A DNA stretch of 64,000 bases from Lepidodermella squamata. Taxonomy: Eukaryota; Gastrotricha. Shown here piece by piece: positions 21,606 through 33,437 of the stretch. The position numbers and the translations under genes are program-made. Under the pieces are notes generated by a model. That model did not search any database. It worked only from the letters and a program-made list of their open reading frames with translations, and was not told where the DNA came from. The stretch covers positions 310,001 to 374,000 of the forward strand of contig JBLDXI010000050.1 in the NCBI GenBank assembly GCA_047495785.1, written 5' to 3'. Position 1 is the first letter of the stretch, and each line of letters begins with the position of its first letter.

Positions 21606-23174
21606 ATGAGTTTTCTACTACTATCTATTTTACTATATGCTGAAATTTTCAACCTGGTAACTTTTTGTATTCTCTAAAAAACTCGGTTGAAAATCTTGTA
21701 ACTCAAGTCAGCAGGTCAATTTTACATCCAACTGCCCGAGGACAACACATGCGGCCGTATAACAGTAAACGAAACTTACGACGGGCAACTCGATGGGGCT
21801 AAACTAGCTGTCCCGAATGAATTCCCATGGATGGTAAACATTTGAGAAAAAATCTGAAAAATTAGAAAATAATTCCGAATATTTTCTAGGTTTTTCTTGA
21901 AATTTATTTCCCAAAATTGAGCTTGAAACGGCAATGTGGAGCGGCGTTGATCAACAGGTGGTGGCTGGTAACCGCAGCTCATTGCTTGTACAGAAATGGA
22001 AATCCGCCATATTTGTAAAAATTTGTAAAAATCCTTGAAAATTACGAAAAATTCTTTAATTTATTCAGCATAAAAGCGCTGTTAGGCAAACATAATTTGA
22101 ACTTGAACAACGAAACTGGGACAAGGGAGATAGTGGTTGATCCTCGCGTTATCCCGCACCCGGATTTTTCGATCAGCGACCCGACCGTCAGCAATGATAT
22201 AGCCTTGTTGCGGTTGTACTCGCCGATTCAGCAATTTACGACCAAACTCAGCCCGCTTTGCTTGCCGGATGATGAAATGTGTGGCGCGGAAGAGACTGGC
22301 GATGAGTTGGGCATAGATAACTGCACGCATGGAGTCGCCTCAGGATGGAGCCTTAACGGATGTACGTCAAACATTCATTTCCTATCAATAATATAAAAAA
22401 ATGCGGGCAAAAATTTCAACCGAAAGCACAATTTCCTTTGGAATTATGCTCATTAAATGCGAAATTTTACAAAAAATTGTTCAGAAACTTCAAAATTTCA
22501 CAAAATTTCAATAAAATTTCAAAAATTCCAATTTCAAATTTTTTCAAATTATTCACAGTATTTACGACTTGCCTTTTTACACAGATCTCCCAACCGATTT
22601 ACTGAAAAAAGTTACCCTGCGAACAATTTCCAAGCCCGATTGCAAAGCAATAATCGAATCGGGCGGTTACACCAACGAAGTCCTTAGCGACTCTAAAATG
22701 TGCATGTTCGGCAATGCGAGTGACACGTGCCGAGGCGACTCTGGTGGGCCTTTGGTCTGTCGCCGCTCAGACCAAGCTTACCTATTTGGTATCACCTCAA
22801 TGGGCGACCCGACTTGTTCAGGCAAACTGCCGTCAATCTACACAAGGGTGTGCAATTCGATATCTTGGATTCGAGAAACAATCAATAACAGCACTGTATC
22901 GCTTTGGCCGTTCGATGTGCCTATTAGGACTAGTACTACAACAATTTCAGTTAATTTCACGGATTCGTCGAGTGAAAATTCAACTTCGGTGGAGGAAATC
23001 GCAACTACAACGAGTGAATTGGTGTTTCTGCACCAAACTTTAGCTGATAATGCTACGACGCTACATGAAACTACCACTGTCGGCCTGCGAACTTTGACAG
23101 TGACAGAGAACTCCTTGGATTTTAATGGCACTCGCATATATTTCTCGACGGTTAGTGTGAACGGAACGATCTGA
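21606..23174 (+). CDS. Trypsin-like serine protease with mucin-like tail
   Basis: Five exons, 21606-21656, 21708-21833, 21890-22014, 22069-22361 and 22585-23174, giving 394 aa. After a signal peptide comes a short pro-region with CGRI, then a chymotrypsin-fold domain from about residue 45 (FPWM) to 295. The catalytic triad is H90 (TAAHC), D144 (NDIALLRL) and S251 (GDSGGP). D245 in DTCRGDSGG corresponds to trypsin Asp189, predicting cleavage after Lys/Arg. The usual R-IVGG activation site is replaced by GQLDGAK, so the standard cleavage-generated N-terminus is not evident. The last 95 residues are Ser/Thr-rich with several N-glycosylation sites and no membrane anchor. The intron-4 acceptor at 22584 was chosen because it alone keeps the frame with the GTACGT donor. 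Confidence 0.88.
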
Positions 23175-23222
23175 ACGGAACGAAGATTCCCCACGACAAC
23201 GGGGAGTTCCTCGTCATTGGTT

Positions 23223-23228
23223 AATAAA
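23223..23228 (+). promoter_or_regulatory. Polyadenylation signal of the protease gene
   Basis: AATAAA lies 49 bp after the protease stop codon, the typical position for 3'-end processing of the transcript. Confidence 0.6.
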
Positions 23229-23483
23229 GCGGTTGATAAAGAATACCTGAGAGTTGACTCATGCATTCATAAAGGAAGGACCAAATGGACACCCTAAATT
23301 TAGGGTTCCAGTAGAATATTTTCCCAAAATAGGAATTTTTCGAGTTTCAAATTTCCTAGAATCGAAATTGTTTATTACTATGCTTGACCGATCGATCTCA
23401 TCTTACTTTTCACTATCACAGGGCAAATTGCGAATTGAGTTATACTCCAGCGCAGCAGGCCGATATATATTCCAAGCAGAGAG

Positions 23484-23625
23484 CGAAGTAGGACAGGTTA
23501 ACTCGTTAGGATAAGGGAAATTGACGTAAGGGTCTTTGATTGAAATCACTTTGCAGATCCGTTGAACTGGTAGGGATGATCCCTACCATCCCTAGCGGTT
23601 CTGCGCTCTCCGATTCCATATATCG
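23484..23625 (+). repeat. Dispersed repeat, matches 27994-28140
   Basis: Shares GCGAAGTA, GGATAAGG, GTAAGGGT/ATAAGGGT, the 18-mer GATGATCCCTACCATCCC and CTCTC..A endings with 27994-28140 in the same orientation. The central GATGATCCCTACCATC is an imperfect palindrome. No coding potential is seen. From 23626 to 24181 nothing else is recognised. Confidence 0.65.
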
Positions 23626-24181
23626 ATCTTCCAAATCAGTGATTATTCCGATTATTCCGACAAGGGGAACCCTAAAGTTAAGGGTTACGGTGTTGATTTG
23701 TTACCACCCATTGCTTAAAGGGAGGGTTCCCCTTTTAATGGAATCCTCCTTCGAGAAACCCCGTGGTTTCCCAAGGGAATAAATGCGCAGTAGCTCAAAG
23801 AACAATAGGTTCCTCGACCTGACCTGATGATTCGATAATATCTGATCAGGACACATAGCTGAGTTAGAATGACAGCTTTATTGACGTACATCGCATGTAC
23901 CAGGCTAGCAAATCAGCTTAAACAACGGTTACACCGGGCTCATATATAAACGATTGAAGCAGCAATGACACTTTTTGATAACTTTGAATTCAAACTTTTG
24001 AATGTCTTTGATACAAGAGATACACTGGACATAGATAATTGAGTCAGTCTCTTTAAGTGATAAATCGTACCAGCGGGTTCAGAGCACCAGACATAATTTC
24101 TCTGTTGAAAATTGAAAAAGAATTAACGAAAAATGCTGTGCTAAGGAACTCACTGAAAATAGGCTTCAGTAGATGATTGCC

Positions 24182-26681
24182 TCAACGCGAGCCGAATGGA
24201 TCAGCCAATTCCCATTCTTCCTCTTGATCCGCCGTAGCAATGCGCTGGGCTTGCAGGACCAGAATGTCAGATTTTCCATCCTGATTTTGCTTGATAGCAA
24301 ACTTGACATCTCGACCCAGTCCAAAGGCCTTTTCAATGAACAATCCACTCTTGTAGAGGCGGTGGATTTCGTCTTTGGTCAGGCAGGATTCTTTCCCATT
24401 TGGTTGTTCGAGCTTCTCCTCACGAACAACACCGGTTTTCTCGTCCAGTTTGAAGGCACTCGACTTCTCCCCAATGACGTCGTAAGTGATATCGATCTCC
24501 TCGTCCCGAGGGTTCTTCTTATGGATAGTTATCTTATCCGGATAGGCATGCATCACGTCAATACCGGAACCCGCATTGACAACCATCCGACTTGTTGAGC
24601 CGTTATCAGGGAATCGGGTGAACAGCACCCCAGCGACGTCCGCCTTGACCAATCGTTGGACTACAACAGCCAGCGGAATGCCGGTTTGCTGCCGGGATTG
24701 AACAGCCCGGAGGGCGAAATGCGACGCCCAGCATTTCTTCACTGCCTCGGAGATTTTTTCGAGACCTTTCGGGCCGAGAATCGGTGAATCATGACCAGTA
24801 CCTGATGCCACGACTTCTCCAACAGCTGATAACCGAACCGCTGTATTAGTTGTTGCCCAATCCTTATCGCCAAATGTTTCCTTGAGACTAGTTTCAATGC
24901 TTCGCTCCAGTTTTTGGCTCAACTGGGTTGCGATGAATAGCTCATGAAGTTCGTTGCAGGCAATTTCAAGCTTGTCATCTGCGACAGATCGAGTCATCAG
25001 ATGAAGGACTTCTTTAACCTTAGATGACAGCTGAGGATTCGATGATAGGTGGTCGAGGTAAGCTGAGGCGGTAATAACGAAACCATCGGGAATTTTAAAG
25101 TCAGCATGGTTCGTCGGAGCCACAGCTGCAATACCAGCTATATTTGCGGCTTTCCTACCAGTGAGGCCACTGAAGCCAAAATTAGAAAAAATTAAGAAAA
25201 ATTTCAAAATATTCTCGCAAAAATTAGAATAATATAAAAATAAAAGAATATATTATAATTTTTTTTTTTAATTTTAAACCTTAACTTATTTTTTAAATTG
25301 GAAATTGCGAAAAATGCATTTGATTAACTTACGAATTTCTGCAAAGTGGGTCTGTGAGTTGGACGCAGAAAGGAGCTCCTTCAGCGGCTTGCTTAGGAAC
25401 AGGTAGATCTTGCAATAGCAATGGTCGGGTCGTTTTCGAAGCTTCACAATCATTTGTTTCGCCTCTGTTGTTGAAATCAACGTAGCCATAGCCGATTTGC
25501 GAACCGTCCAAAGTAACTTTGACGACACTTTCGTTATCGACGTAGAACATAGTGTCGATTCCACTGAAAAGTAGATGCTTCGATGTCGCAATTATTTGAG
25601 TTCTGAATGTGAAAGTCTGGCCATCTAAAACAATTAAAAATGAGCCAAGAATTTAATATGCAGAAGGAAACATACTTGTTGTAAGCTTGAAGGTCATATC
25701 TTCAGGCATATTGCCCTCTCCCTCGATGTTAGCCAAATGGAAATCAGTCCAAGTGATCGGGTGGATTTCACCATTCGGCCAGAACGAGTAACCCGCAGTC
25801 ATATGGCTGATTGCGCCAGGTATCGTAATCGCATGAAGCGAGAGGACCATTCCCTTCTCAAAGCTAACATTCATATGGTAGAATCCGTTAGTCGTCAATG
25901 CAGTTGCAGTTTTGAAGAAAATACTCGCAATTCCTTTCAGTTTGAGTTCGAGGCGCTTCTTCTCAACATCGACAACACAACGGACTTCGCCAGCGATTTC
26001 GAAATTCGATGACCCGAGCATACCAATCATTAGATTTAGCGAGTCGTCTTCACTAGCGAAAGCGTTAGCCATAAGGCTTGGGCCGTAGTCGATCACCATT
26101 GAAGCAGGGTCTGTGTAAGCTCTGAACCACAGCCTCAGATTCACTTCGACGAATTTCCCGCTGCTCAAGTCCTTCATCAAGCCAGCGTAGAGAATTCTGT
26201 AGGTTTTGGGCGTTTTAATAGCCCTGATACGAACTCCACCAGCTGAGATGTAACCAGGGTCTGTTTCATCTCCAAACGGCGTTTCATCAACAACCATACC
26301 GCCAGGGTGGATAAGAGTTCGGCCATCTGCAGTATGAATTGTCACACTCACCTCGACCCTAGAACCGCCATGGCGCCGCATGAACACGGAGACGAGATTG
26401 CCAGCCTTATCGAAGACTTTCATTGAAAACGTGCTCATTTGGTACTGCTCCATTTTCACAGGCAATTTCAACTTCTCCGCCTCCGCTGATCTGTCCTGCT
26501 GCCTCGAGTGTTGCCGTTTGATTTTGATCACCCATAGAATTGCTGTTAGAGTGATTCGTTTAATGTGGTACCATAATCCACTAGGCTGAGTGTAGAGGCC
26601 TTTCAATTTCACGGGGTTACTCGGCCTGGTAAAATAGGCGAAGGCTACGATGATGAATAGGGGGAAAATAATAAACCACAT
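24182..26681 (-). CDS. PEP-synthase-like membrane protein, C-terminally short
   Basis: Three exons, 26681-25676, 25624-25333 and 25169-24182, giving 761 aa. Residues 1-18 are a hydrophobic anchor. A large middle part (about 60-430) resembles the N-terminal region of the animal PEP-synthase-like family. From SGLTGRKAANIAG (about 433) onward it is the PPDK/PEP-synthase ATP-binding domain (PPDK_N): VRLSAVGE, then VAVVVQ-like PLAVVVQRLVKADVAGVLFT, and VLQAQRIAT closing the fold. It stops about 16 residues later. The mobile domain carrying the phosphoryl-accepting histidine and the pyruvate-binding barrel are absent, and no downstream exon is seen towards 24000. Full dikinase chemistry is therefore not expected. 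The gene is either truncated or a family member of altered function. Splice phases fit throughout. Confidence 0.8.
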
Positions 26682-27993
26682 TCTAGAAAGGAAAAAAACA
26701 CTGATTAAATTTCGGACTGTTCCGGACTAACTGATATCATCCAATTAAGCACTGCGCACTGCGTAGTTGGCTGATAACGGGCTGATAAGGACTTTTCGGC
26801 CTTCCAGAGTCTGTCTGGCTAGATAAGGTCTCACAGAACACCTAACGTTTAAAGCGGAAACATGGGTCACCATCAATGAAAAAGCACATCTATCGAAAAA
26901 TATAATTTTCGTATTCAAAAGGCGATTTTGATAAAATTCAATTTATTTCGAAAAATGGGAAAAAACGAATAAATCAGTTATTTATCAAAAAATGTTTCTA
27001 GAAAAATGGAAAAATGAAAAATGGTAAAAAAGGAGATGAATATTTAAAAAAATCGCGAGCTTTCCATCGGCCTTGTTGCTGTGCCAAAATTGTTGATTGA
27101 ATGGTTCTGCGAGCTGCTAAAATCGCGAACCTATCAAGAAGAGGTTGTAGCATCGATTGTTGCTTGTGTTTAATCGATGCTTTCAGGAATAATTCATCAA
27201 TCTTCCACCAAGGTTTTATGAAAATATAGGAAAATATTGCTCTGCTAGAGGTAGCCAGTCATCCGAATCACAATTTGTGAGAAAGAACTTGCCCAACTTT
27301 ATTAACCTTACCGGTGTCCAAAAACCTCAAATACTACTATTGATGCATGGGCGAGAATTGGAGCATGCCACACCACGTGCCTCGGGTATATTTACGCACA
27401 TCACTCTAGGGTGGATGCATGATTTTTTTCGCCTGCAACCACTGAAAACACGCGCTTTTAAACAGGCATCTAACTTAGCTAATTTGTGAAAAATCAGCGA
27501 AGCTTACTAAACTTTTCAAATTTTCTTAGCTTATTATTTTGTAAAACCTACACGATTTGCAATTTTTCGCAGATTTTTCCGATCAGCCAAACACCGGCTA
27601 TTGGCTTCGGCTTCAAGGTTGAGTAGAAAGAAAAGAAGGAGAGCTTATGAATGGAAAATACGCATCCATTTTCGATTGATCGTTGCTCATTTTTTTGCAA
27701 TACTTCACATAGAGGCTAATCAACTGATTTGTTTTTCTTGCCCCACCGGAAAAGCAAGGTGAATCGTGCTATACTTACCTATCTCAGCGCGCATGAATAT
27801 ATACTATCGTGGCAGATATGTTTTATTTGTTTATCTATGGTAATAGGATGACTATGGACAACATGCCGGCTTACAACATGCCGTACTGGAGTATGAAATA
27901 AACCGGAGTAAAACCCACTATAGAATGCTTTATTATGGATCCATTATTAGATCCAATAAGAGCACGGGAAAAACTAGGGTACCTCACACATAG
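26682..27993. other. Intergenic, no gene supported
   Basis: AT-rich spacer upstream of the PEP-synthase-like gene. Short frames of about 70 codons occur (for example 27277-27489) but lack leaders, domains or splice support. Confidence 0.4.
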
Positions 27994-28140
27994 AGCGAAG
28001 TAAGACCGTGGAACTGAAAGGGATAAGGAAAATCGACATAAGGGTCCCCCCTTTGGTCTTTGTCTGAGCTCACCTTGCGGACCGATGGAACTGGTGGGGA
28101 TGATCCCTACCATCCCTAACGGTACTTCGCTCTCTGACCT
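27994..28140 (+). repeat. Dispersed repeat, matches 23484-23625
   Basis: Second copy of the repeat described at 23484. The two copies are 4.5 kb apart and flank the PEP-synthase-like gene in the same orientation. Confidence 0.65.
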
Positions 28141-28689
28141 CACAGCATTTTGACGTATAGCGAGGAAAGGTCAGCAAAGTTACAATACAAAATGTCGCGC
28201 GAATCAATAATTTTCGTTGTTTTTCTGTTTGAGAATGGAGAATTTGCTCATGGAAAATTGAATAGATAATTTCAAAACATTTGGAGTCACCTTAAAAATA
28301 TGTTAAGCTTAAAGCAAGACTAAATTGAAAAATTGTCAACAAATTGATTATATTGGCATTTGAAAACGTTTCAATGGTGATTCAAAAAAAAGAAACCATG
28401 GGATCACTGTGTCAGAAATCCATAGGAATCAATAGTTTGGTCGCGTGTTTCAAGAATTGAGTAAAGCGTGATATCTCAGGGGTCCGAAATCAAAGAAAAA
28501 CACCAAACAACAATTTCTTGGATGGATTCCATAAGAATCGGTGTAATTCTCCGGTAACGCCGCAGATGACAAAATGCCCTTTGACTTTTTGGTTGAAGCA
28601 GAACAGAATTTCAGAATTAGACACCAAACGCCAATTATCAAACACGTTTTCGGGATCTCATCATTCCATCCATAGACACTGGGTCCCTA

Positions 28690-29070
28690 AAGTTGGACTT
28701 TACTATAGTAAATGGTATATTCACCATCTTTTGGCATGGCAGCTTTTCGGCGGATCGCTATGAGCCAAGAGATGCGCATTTTGGAAAGAGCCTTGGTTGA
28801 CCACTTCGACCACGATCTGTGATCTCGTCTGAGAGCCCTTGACGCCCGGTTTCGCCACGTCAACGTATGGCAACGCGCAAACCGCACCCAAGCGTCTCCC
28901 GCGGTTCTTTGAGCCGTGGTCCGTTTTTCGTCCTCCCCGTCCGCGTCGAGCAGCTCCGCCTCTCTGCAAACCCGGTACGCTGTTCTCCGCTGGCACTGGC
29001 TTCCTGAAGGTCCTTTGCCACCTTCGGTGTTTAAGATCTTATTTCTTGCCTTTCCGATTTTCTGCATTTG
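28690..29070 (-). other. GC-rich island with overlapping open frames
   Basis: This block is clearly GC-richer than its surroundings and is open in several frames (126 codons on the minus strand from 29067, 91 codons on each strand). Products are Arg-rich and match nothing I recognise. No start context, splice sites or paralogue decides between frames. It may be a retroelement or processed-gene fragment. 28141-28689 holds nothing recognisable. Confidence 0.3.
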
Positions 29071-29504
29071 ATCTATCGCATATCTTGTTCGGTCATCCTG
29101 TTTCCTCCTTCTAGCTGGCTCATATTTTCAGGGTGCGCTCAAGGATCCTGGAACGATCAGTGTTGGAAAAAAACTACCGGTTTTCATTTCATTTGTTGGC
29201 TCATAATCAGCCTAAAAATGCTTCAAAATGTAACGAAAAAGCATAGTTGACATAAAAATTACCGTATTTTCCGAATTATTAGGCAGGATCTATAATCTAA
29301 ATATAGTGCAGAACTAGAATAAAGGGGTGAGGGTAATGTTCATTTGAAGTAATAGGCAGGGCCTTGTATGACGTGGCTTGCATGGGCGTCTGCTGGGTGC
29401 TCGGCTGCGTCTGCTGAAAAATCGCAACCTATTCAGCTTCAAACACTTTTTTTCACCGGTAAGTTTAATTGCACTGATCGTCCTTTATCCACCTCAATTC
29501 GTAT

Positions 29505-29762
29505 AATGGATGTCCGATCCTGGTCTGGATACGAAATGTGAAAACAGTGATGACACTACGCGTCGTTTCTGTTGCGAACTTTCTTGTGAATAGCGTTACG
29601 ACAATGAGCGCAGTGTCGGATCATGGTTTTGCGATCTCACAGAACTGCTTGTCCGACTCTGGCATGGATGCGAAATGTGAATACAGCGACGACAGGACGC
29701 GTCACATCTGCGTTGCGGAATGCGTTGCGAATGGCTATTGGGCAGTCCTCGTCGCATTTTAG
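29505..29762 (+). pseudogene. Tandem Cys-rich module, decayed
   Basis: Two head-to-tail units about 130 bp apart encode SDPGLDTKCENSDDTTRRFC and SDSGMDAKCEYSDDRTRHIC, each followed by a C-x3-C-like pattern. The first unit ends in a stop codon and lies in a different frame from the second. The conserved spacing suggests exons of a small extracellular Cys-rich domain that duplicated and then decayed. No leader exon is found. From 29763 to 30662 no further gene is supported. Confidence 0.45.
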
Positions 29763-30662
29763 CTTTGCACAAAGAAAGAAATTTCAAAAAGGATCTAATA
29801 TGACAATGAACAACTTTTCGAAGCAAATTTGTTCGCCAGGTACAAATATTTTGACAATCGGTACACAATTTTGAAATCCATTCACACTTACAACTGTCAT
29901 CAGCAGATTTTCACTGAGTGCTGACAAGAAGACACAATTTTGCTTAATTATCGGTATTAATTAAAGACTACTTTTAAAATGCTACCTGGGGAAATTTAGT
30001 AAATCGGCTGTTTCTCAGTCTAGCTGATCCAAAGCCCGACTGTGAAGCCAGCAATTGAAACGCTGGTGCGAGCTATTTCTGTCATTGATCGCTTCGAAAA
30101 TAGTACACTCCATGACGATGAATTGATTACCTGCCACATGGCCCATTACATGGCCACAGCGTCGTATGGTTTCATCGCGAGTTAGCACTCCATCCTCTCT
30201 ATGGAACAACATCTGATAATCATTGAGTTCAATCAAAATGAACTTCGAATAACGGATTATTTCATGCGTTGAAACAATTTCTAGACAACAAATGCTGAGA
30301 AATGCTGAGGAATATTTCACTTGAAGCTGCACTTGAAGCATTATTTCCTTACACTGTTATTTTGCTGATTTTCGGTTTAAATGTAACCCCAACAACATGC
30401 TCAAAACAAACCATGCACACATTTCTTGGCTATCTCACGTCACAATTCAGGCATCGATTAAAGAATTCGCAAAAAACATCTCGCCTTTGTTCATCGATTG
30501 AGCGAACGTTTTTTCGCACTCGATCCCAAGCAACGCCAAACAAACGCCGCAGCTGCAAGACCCGCCAATCGATGCGCCTTTTGTTTCACGGCGCCTTAAT
30601 ACACAAAAAACATTCCTTTGTGCAGTATTTTATTCGACTATGTTTAAAGATGAAATAACAAG

Positions 30663-33437
30663 ATGACGGCGGGCGAGCCTGAGATACAGCCAGTAGATGA
30701 CAGCAAGAAGGAGCTGGCCAAGTCGGCGCTCGACTCGGCCATGCCAGCCGTCGCAGCTGAGCAAATTCTGCCGGCTGTTGAAATCGACGATGCGAGCGAT
30801 GACGATGAGACGAAGCGACGCAAGTGCAAGGAGGAGGCGTTGAGTGTTCTCAAACTCGTCGGCACGAATGCAGCCCTCATTATAGCCGTAGCGTTGTATT
30901 GCGCCCTGGGTGGGTTCATTTTCAACCAAATCGAGGCGCCTAACGAAATCGCTGAGTGCAAATCGGTAAGTCCTATTATCGGCTTTCAAATTAAGCTTTA
31001 AAATAACGGAAAAGATCAAAGTTTGATCGCACTATTTTCGAACACATGCAATTTATAAGGAAATGTCAGCAGTCTGACATCAAATTCTGATCCGAATGAT
31101 CTTTGTTTGATCTCAGTTTGATCTCCCTGTTTTTAATAGGAAGCTCTGATCGGGGTGCTTTAAGGTTATTTCGCCATTGATCAGGTTTTGATCAAATCCT
31201 GGGTATCAGAACAAAAATAATATTCCCATATATTTCCGCTTTAAAATCACATGTATTGCCTTTATGCAGAGACGAGACGTTTACCGGACCGCATTGGAGG
31301 CTGCTGTGAAGAAAGTTGATTTCCTATCATCGAATCTTCAACTGTCCGATGACGAGCGCAGTCAGGAATATTCCAAGACAATGGACGAATTGCGGGTGAA
31401 GTTTCAAGACTCGAACTGGGACACGCGTGACTGCGACACAATGATCCCGCTGTGGAACTGGATGGGCGCTTTCTTCTTCTGCCTCACTGTTGTGTCCACA
31501 ATAGGATACGGCCAAATCGCACCTAGGACAGTGGAAGGTCGCATTGTTGTAAGTTGGCAGAAATTGTGAATTACATTTCATGAGAGATTGAGAGCCCAGC
31601 AAAAATTGTTCAAAAATGTCCGGAAATAATCGCATAAATGTGAAAAATGCAGTGCAAAAATTCGCCTGCTTGAGAGGTCCAGGCTAGAAAACTCACAATA
31701 ATTTCGGAATTCAGCGAAAATTGTAAAAAGAGGATAGAATTTCTGAAAACAGCCTCAAAACCAGTTTTCAAGGAAAAAGTGAAATTATAACATGATTTTT
31801 CGGATTTTCTAATACTTCCAATCCAGGTAATGTTTTATGCGATTGTTGGCCTTCCCATCATGGTTATGGCCCTAGCTTCAGTCGGTAACGTTCTCGCCAG
31901 TATGTTCAAGTGGCTTTATAACATCGTGTGCTGCTGCGGTTGCTGCGTTCGTCATCGCAAGGCGCGTGTCCGCATCAAGCCGCCAGCTATCATGTGGCGA
32001 GTCAATGCCGAGGGCAAGCCAGTCGGCGATGGGCCTAGTGTGTTGGCCGAAGATTCCGACTCTGAGCTTGAAGACGAGGCTCAAGTCAATATTCCTTTGA
32101 CAGTCTCACTGGTCGTCATTGCCCTCAGTTTGTTGATGGGGGCTGTCATTTTCTCGAATTACGAGAACTGGACCTTCCTTGAGGCTGCATACTATTCTTT
32201 CGTATCGTTAGCTACGATTGGTTTCGGCGACTTGGTGCCTGATTTCACCGATGCGACTAGCGTCAAAAGCCAGGGGAAAATGTGTGTCACGTGTAAGTTT
32301 AGTCAGCAAGCATTGATATTTTGAACGACTTGGTTAGAGAAAAACCGAAAAATTCATAACAAATCGATTGGTGTACCCCACTTGCGAAATTTCTCATTTG
32401 CCCATTAAATTTTGATAAATTTTGTATCACTTGCGCATTTATTTTCGAATTATCAGGTTAGCTCTTGGCTACGTTATTTAGGCATTTCATCATGAGGAAA
32501 TGCAATAGCTTGCGGTAATAGGCGGGACCTTCGGGTTTCATAAGCCTTGCAATAAACGGAATTTGCAGAAAAATTGGATAATTTTAGTTATTTTTCTTGC
32601 CATCTGATGCGTAGTTGAAAATTGAGCAATCTCGGTTTGTCAAGGTGAGAGTAAACTTGTTTAATATTTTTTTGTAGCCCTGAAAAAGTTGAAGAGGGCT
32701 AAAGTCGCGAATCGAGTCGAATTGATTAATTTTCTTTGCTAGAAACTGTATGGAACTGGAGAGTGAGCGAAAACTTACGCGACCCCTGTGATCGATCGAT
32801 ACCGAATTTTTCCATAAAAATATGCTAATTTAGTGTTTAGTGTCATAATAGCGGATCATTATAGCGTTAATAATAGCTGATAATTCGAAAATAAATGCGC
32901 AGATGATAAAAAATTTACCAAAATGCTATGCGCAAATGGGAAATGCACAAGTGGGGGCAATTCGGCTTTGTCCAAAGGAATTCTTCGAGAATCTTCCTGT
33001 CCCTTTAAAAGTTGAAGCAAATTTTCGTTTGTAACACAACAGGGATATTTCTCGTATTTGGAATGGCCCTTGTCTCTATGTGCCTTCAAATGATGCAAGA
33101 CGAGGTTGCCGAGAAGATAAAATGGCTGTCAGAGAAGTTCAAGCAAGACAAGGAGAAAACGCAGCAAATGAAGGAGGCGCATGAAGAAGAAAAAGAAGCC
33201 GAGCAAGCAGCGCGTGAGGCTGAGATTAAGAACGTTGATGAGACTAAAGATTTGGAAGAGGCTGCTGATGACGAGGGCGAAGGAGAGGAGCGTGGCAAGT
33301 CGGCTCGGGCGAAGAGCTCTGCGCGAACGAAAAGCGCCCGAGCATCGGCTGCTTCGTCGGCTTTTCGAACCCGGACGAGCACGGGTCGGAAATCCTCGAG
33401 GCCTGTTACGTCTCGAGTAGTCGCACCTATGGCTTGA
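30663..33437 (+). CDS. Two-pore-domain potassium channel (K2P)
   Basis: Four exons, 30663-30965, 31270-31548, 31827-32292 and 33043-33437, giving 480 aa. After an acidic cytoplasmic N-terminus comes TM1 (LIIAVALYCALGGFIF, about 75-95), an extracellular cap, pore 1 with selectivity filter TIGYG (about 178-182), TM2/TM3 separated by a Cys-rich intracellular loop (CCCGCC), pore 2 with TIGFG (about 324-328) and TM4 spanning the last splice junction (FLVFGMALVSMCLQMM). The C-terminal tail is highly charged, probably coiled coil (Glu/Lys/Gln-rich), then Ser/Arg/Ala-rich. K2P subunits dimerise to form background K+ leak channels in the plasma membrane. Intron 3 is long (750 nt) for this locus. The subfamily cannot be fixed by eye. 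Confidence 0.93.

Noticed and set aside
22559-22584. Acceptor at 22558 for the last protease exon
   Set aside because: With the GTACGT donor it breaks the frame, whereas the pyrimidine-rich acceptor at 22584 keeps phase and the family alignment.
30015-30341. 108-codon minus-strand ORF upstream of the K2P gene
   Set aside because: No ATG in good context, no domain, no splice partners, and ordinary composition for AT-rich spacer.
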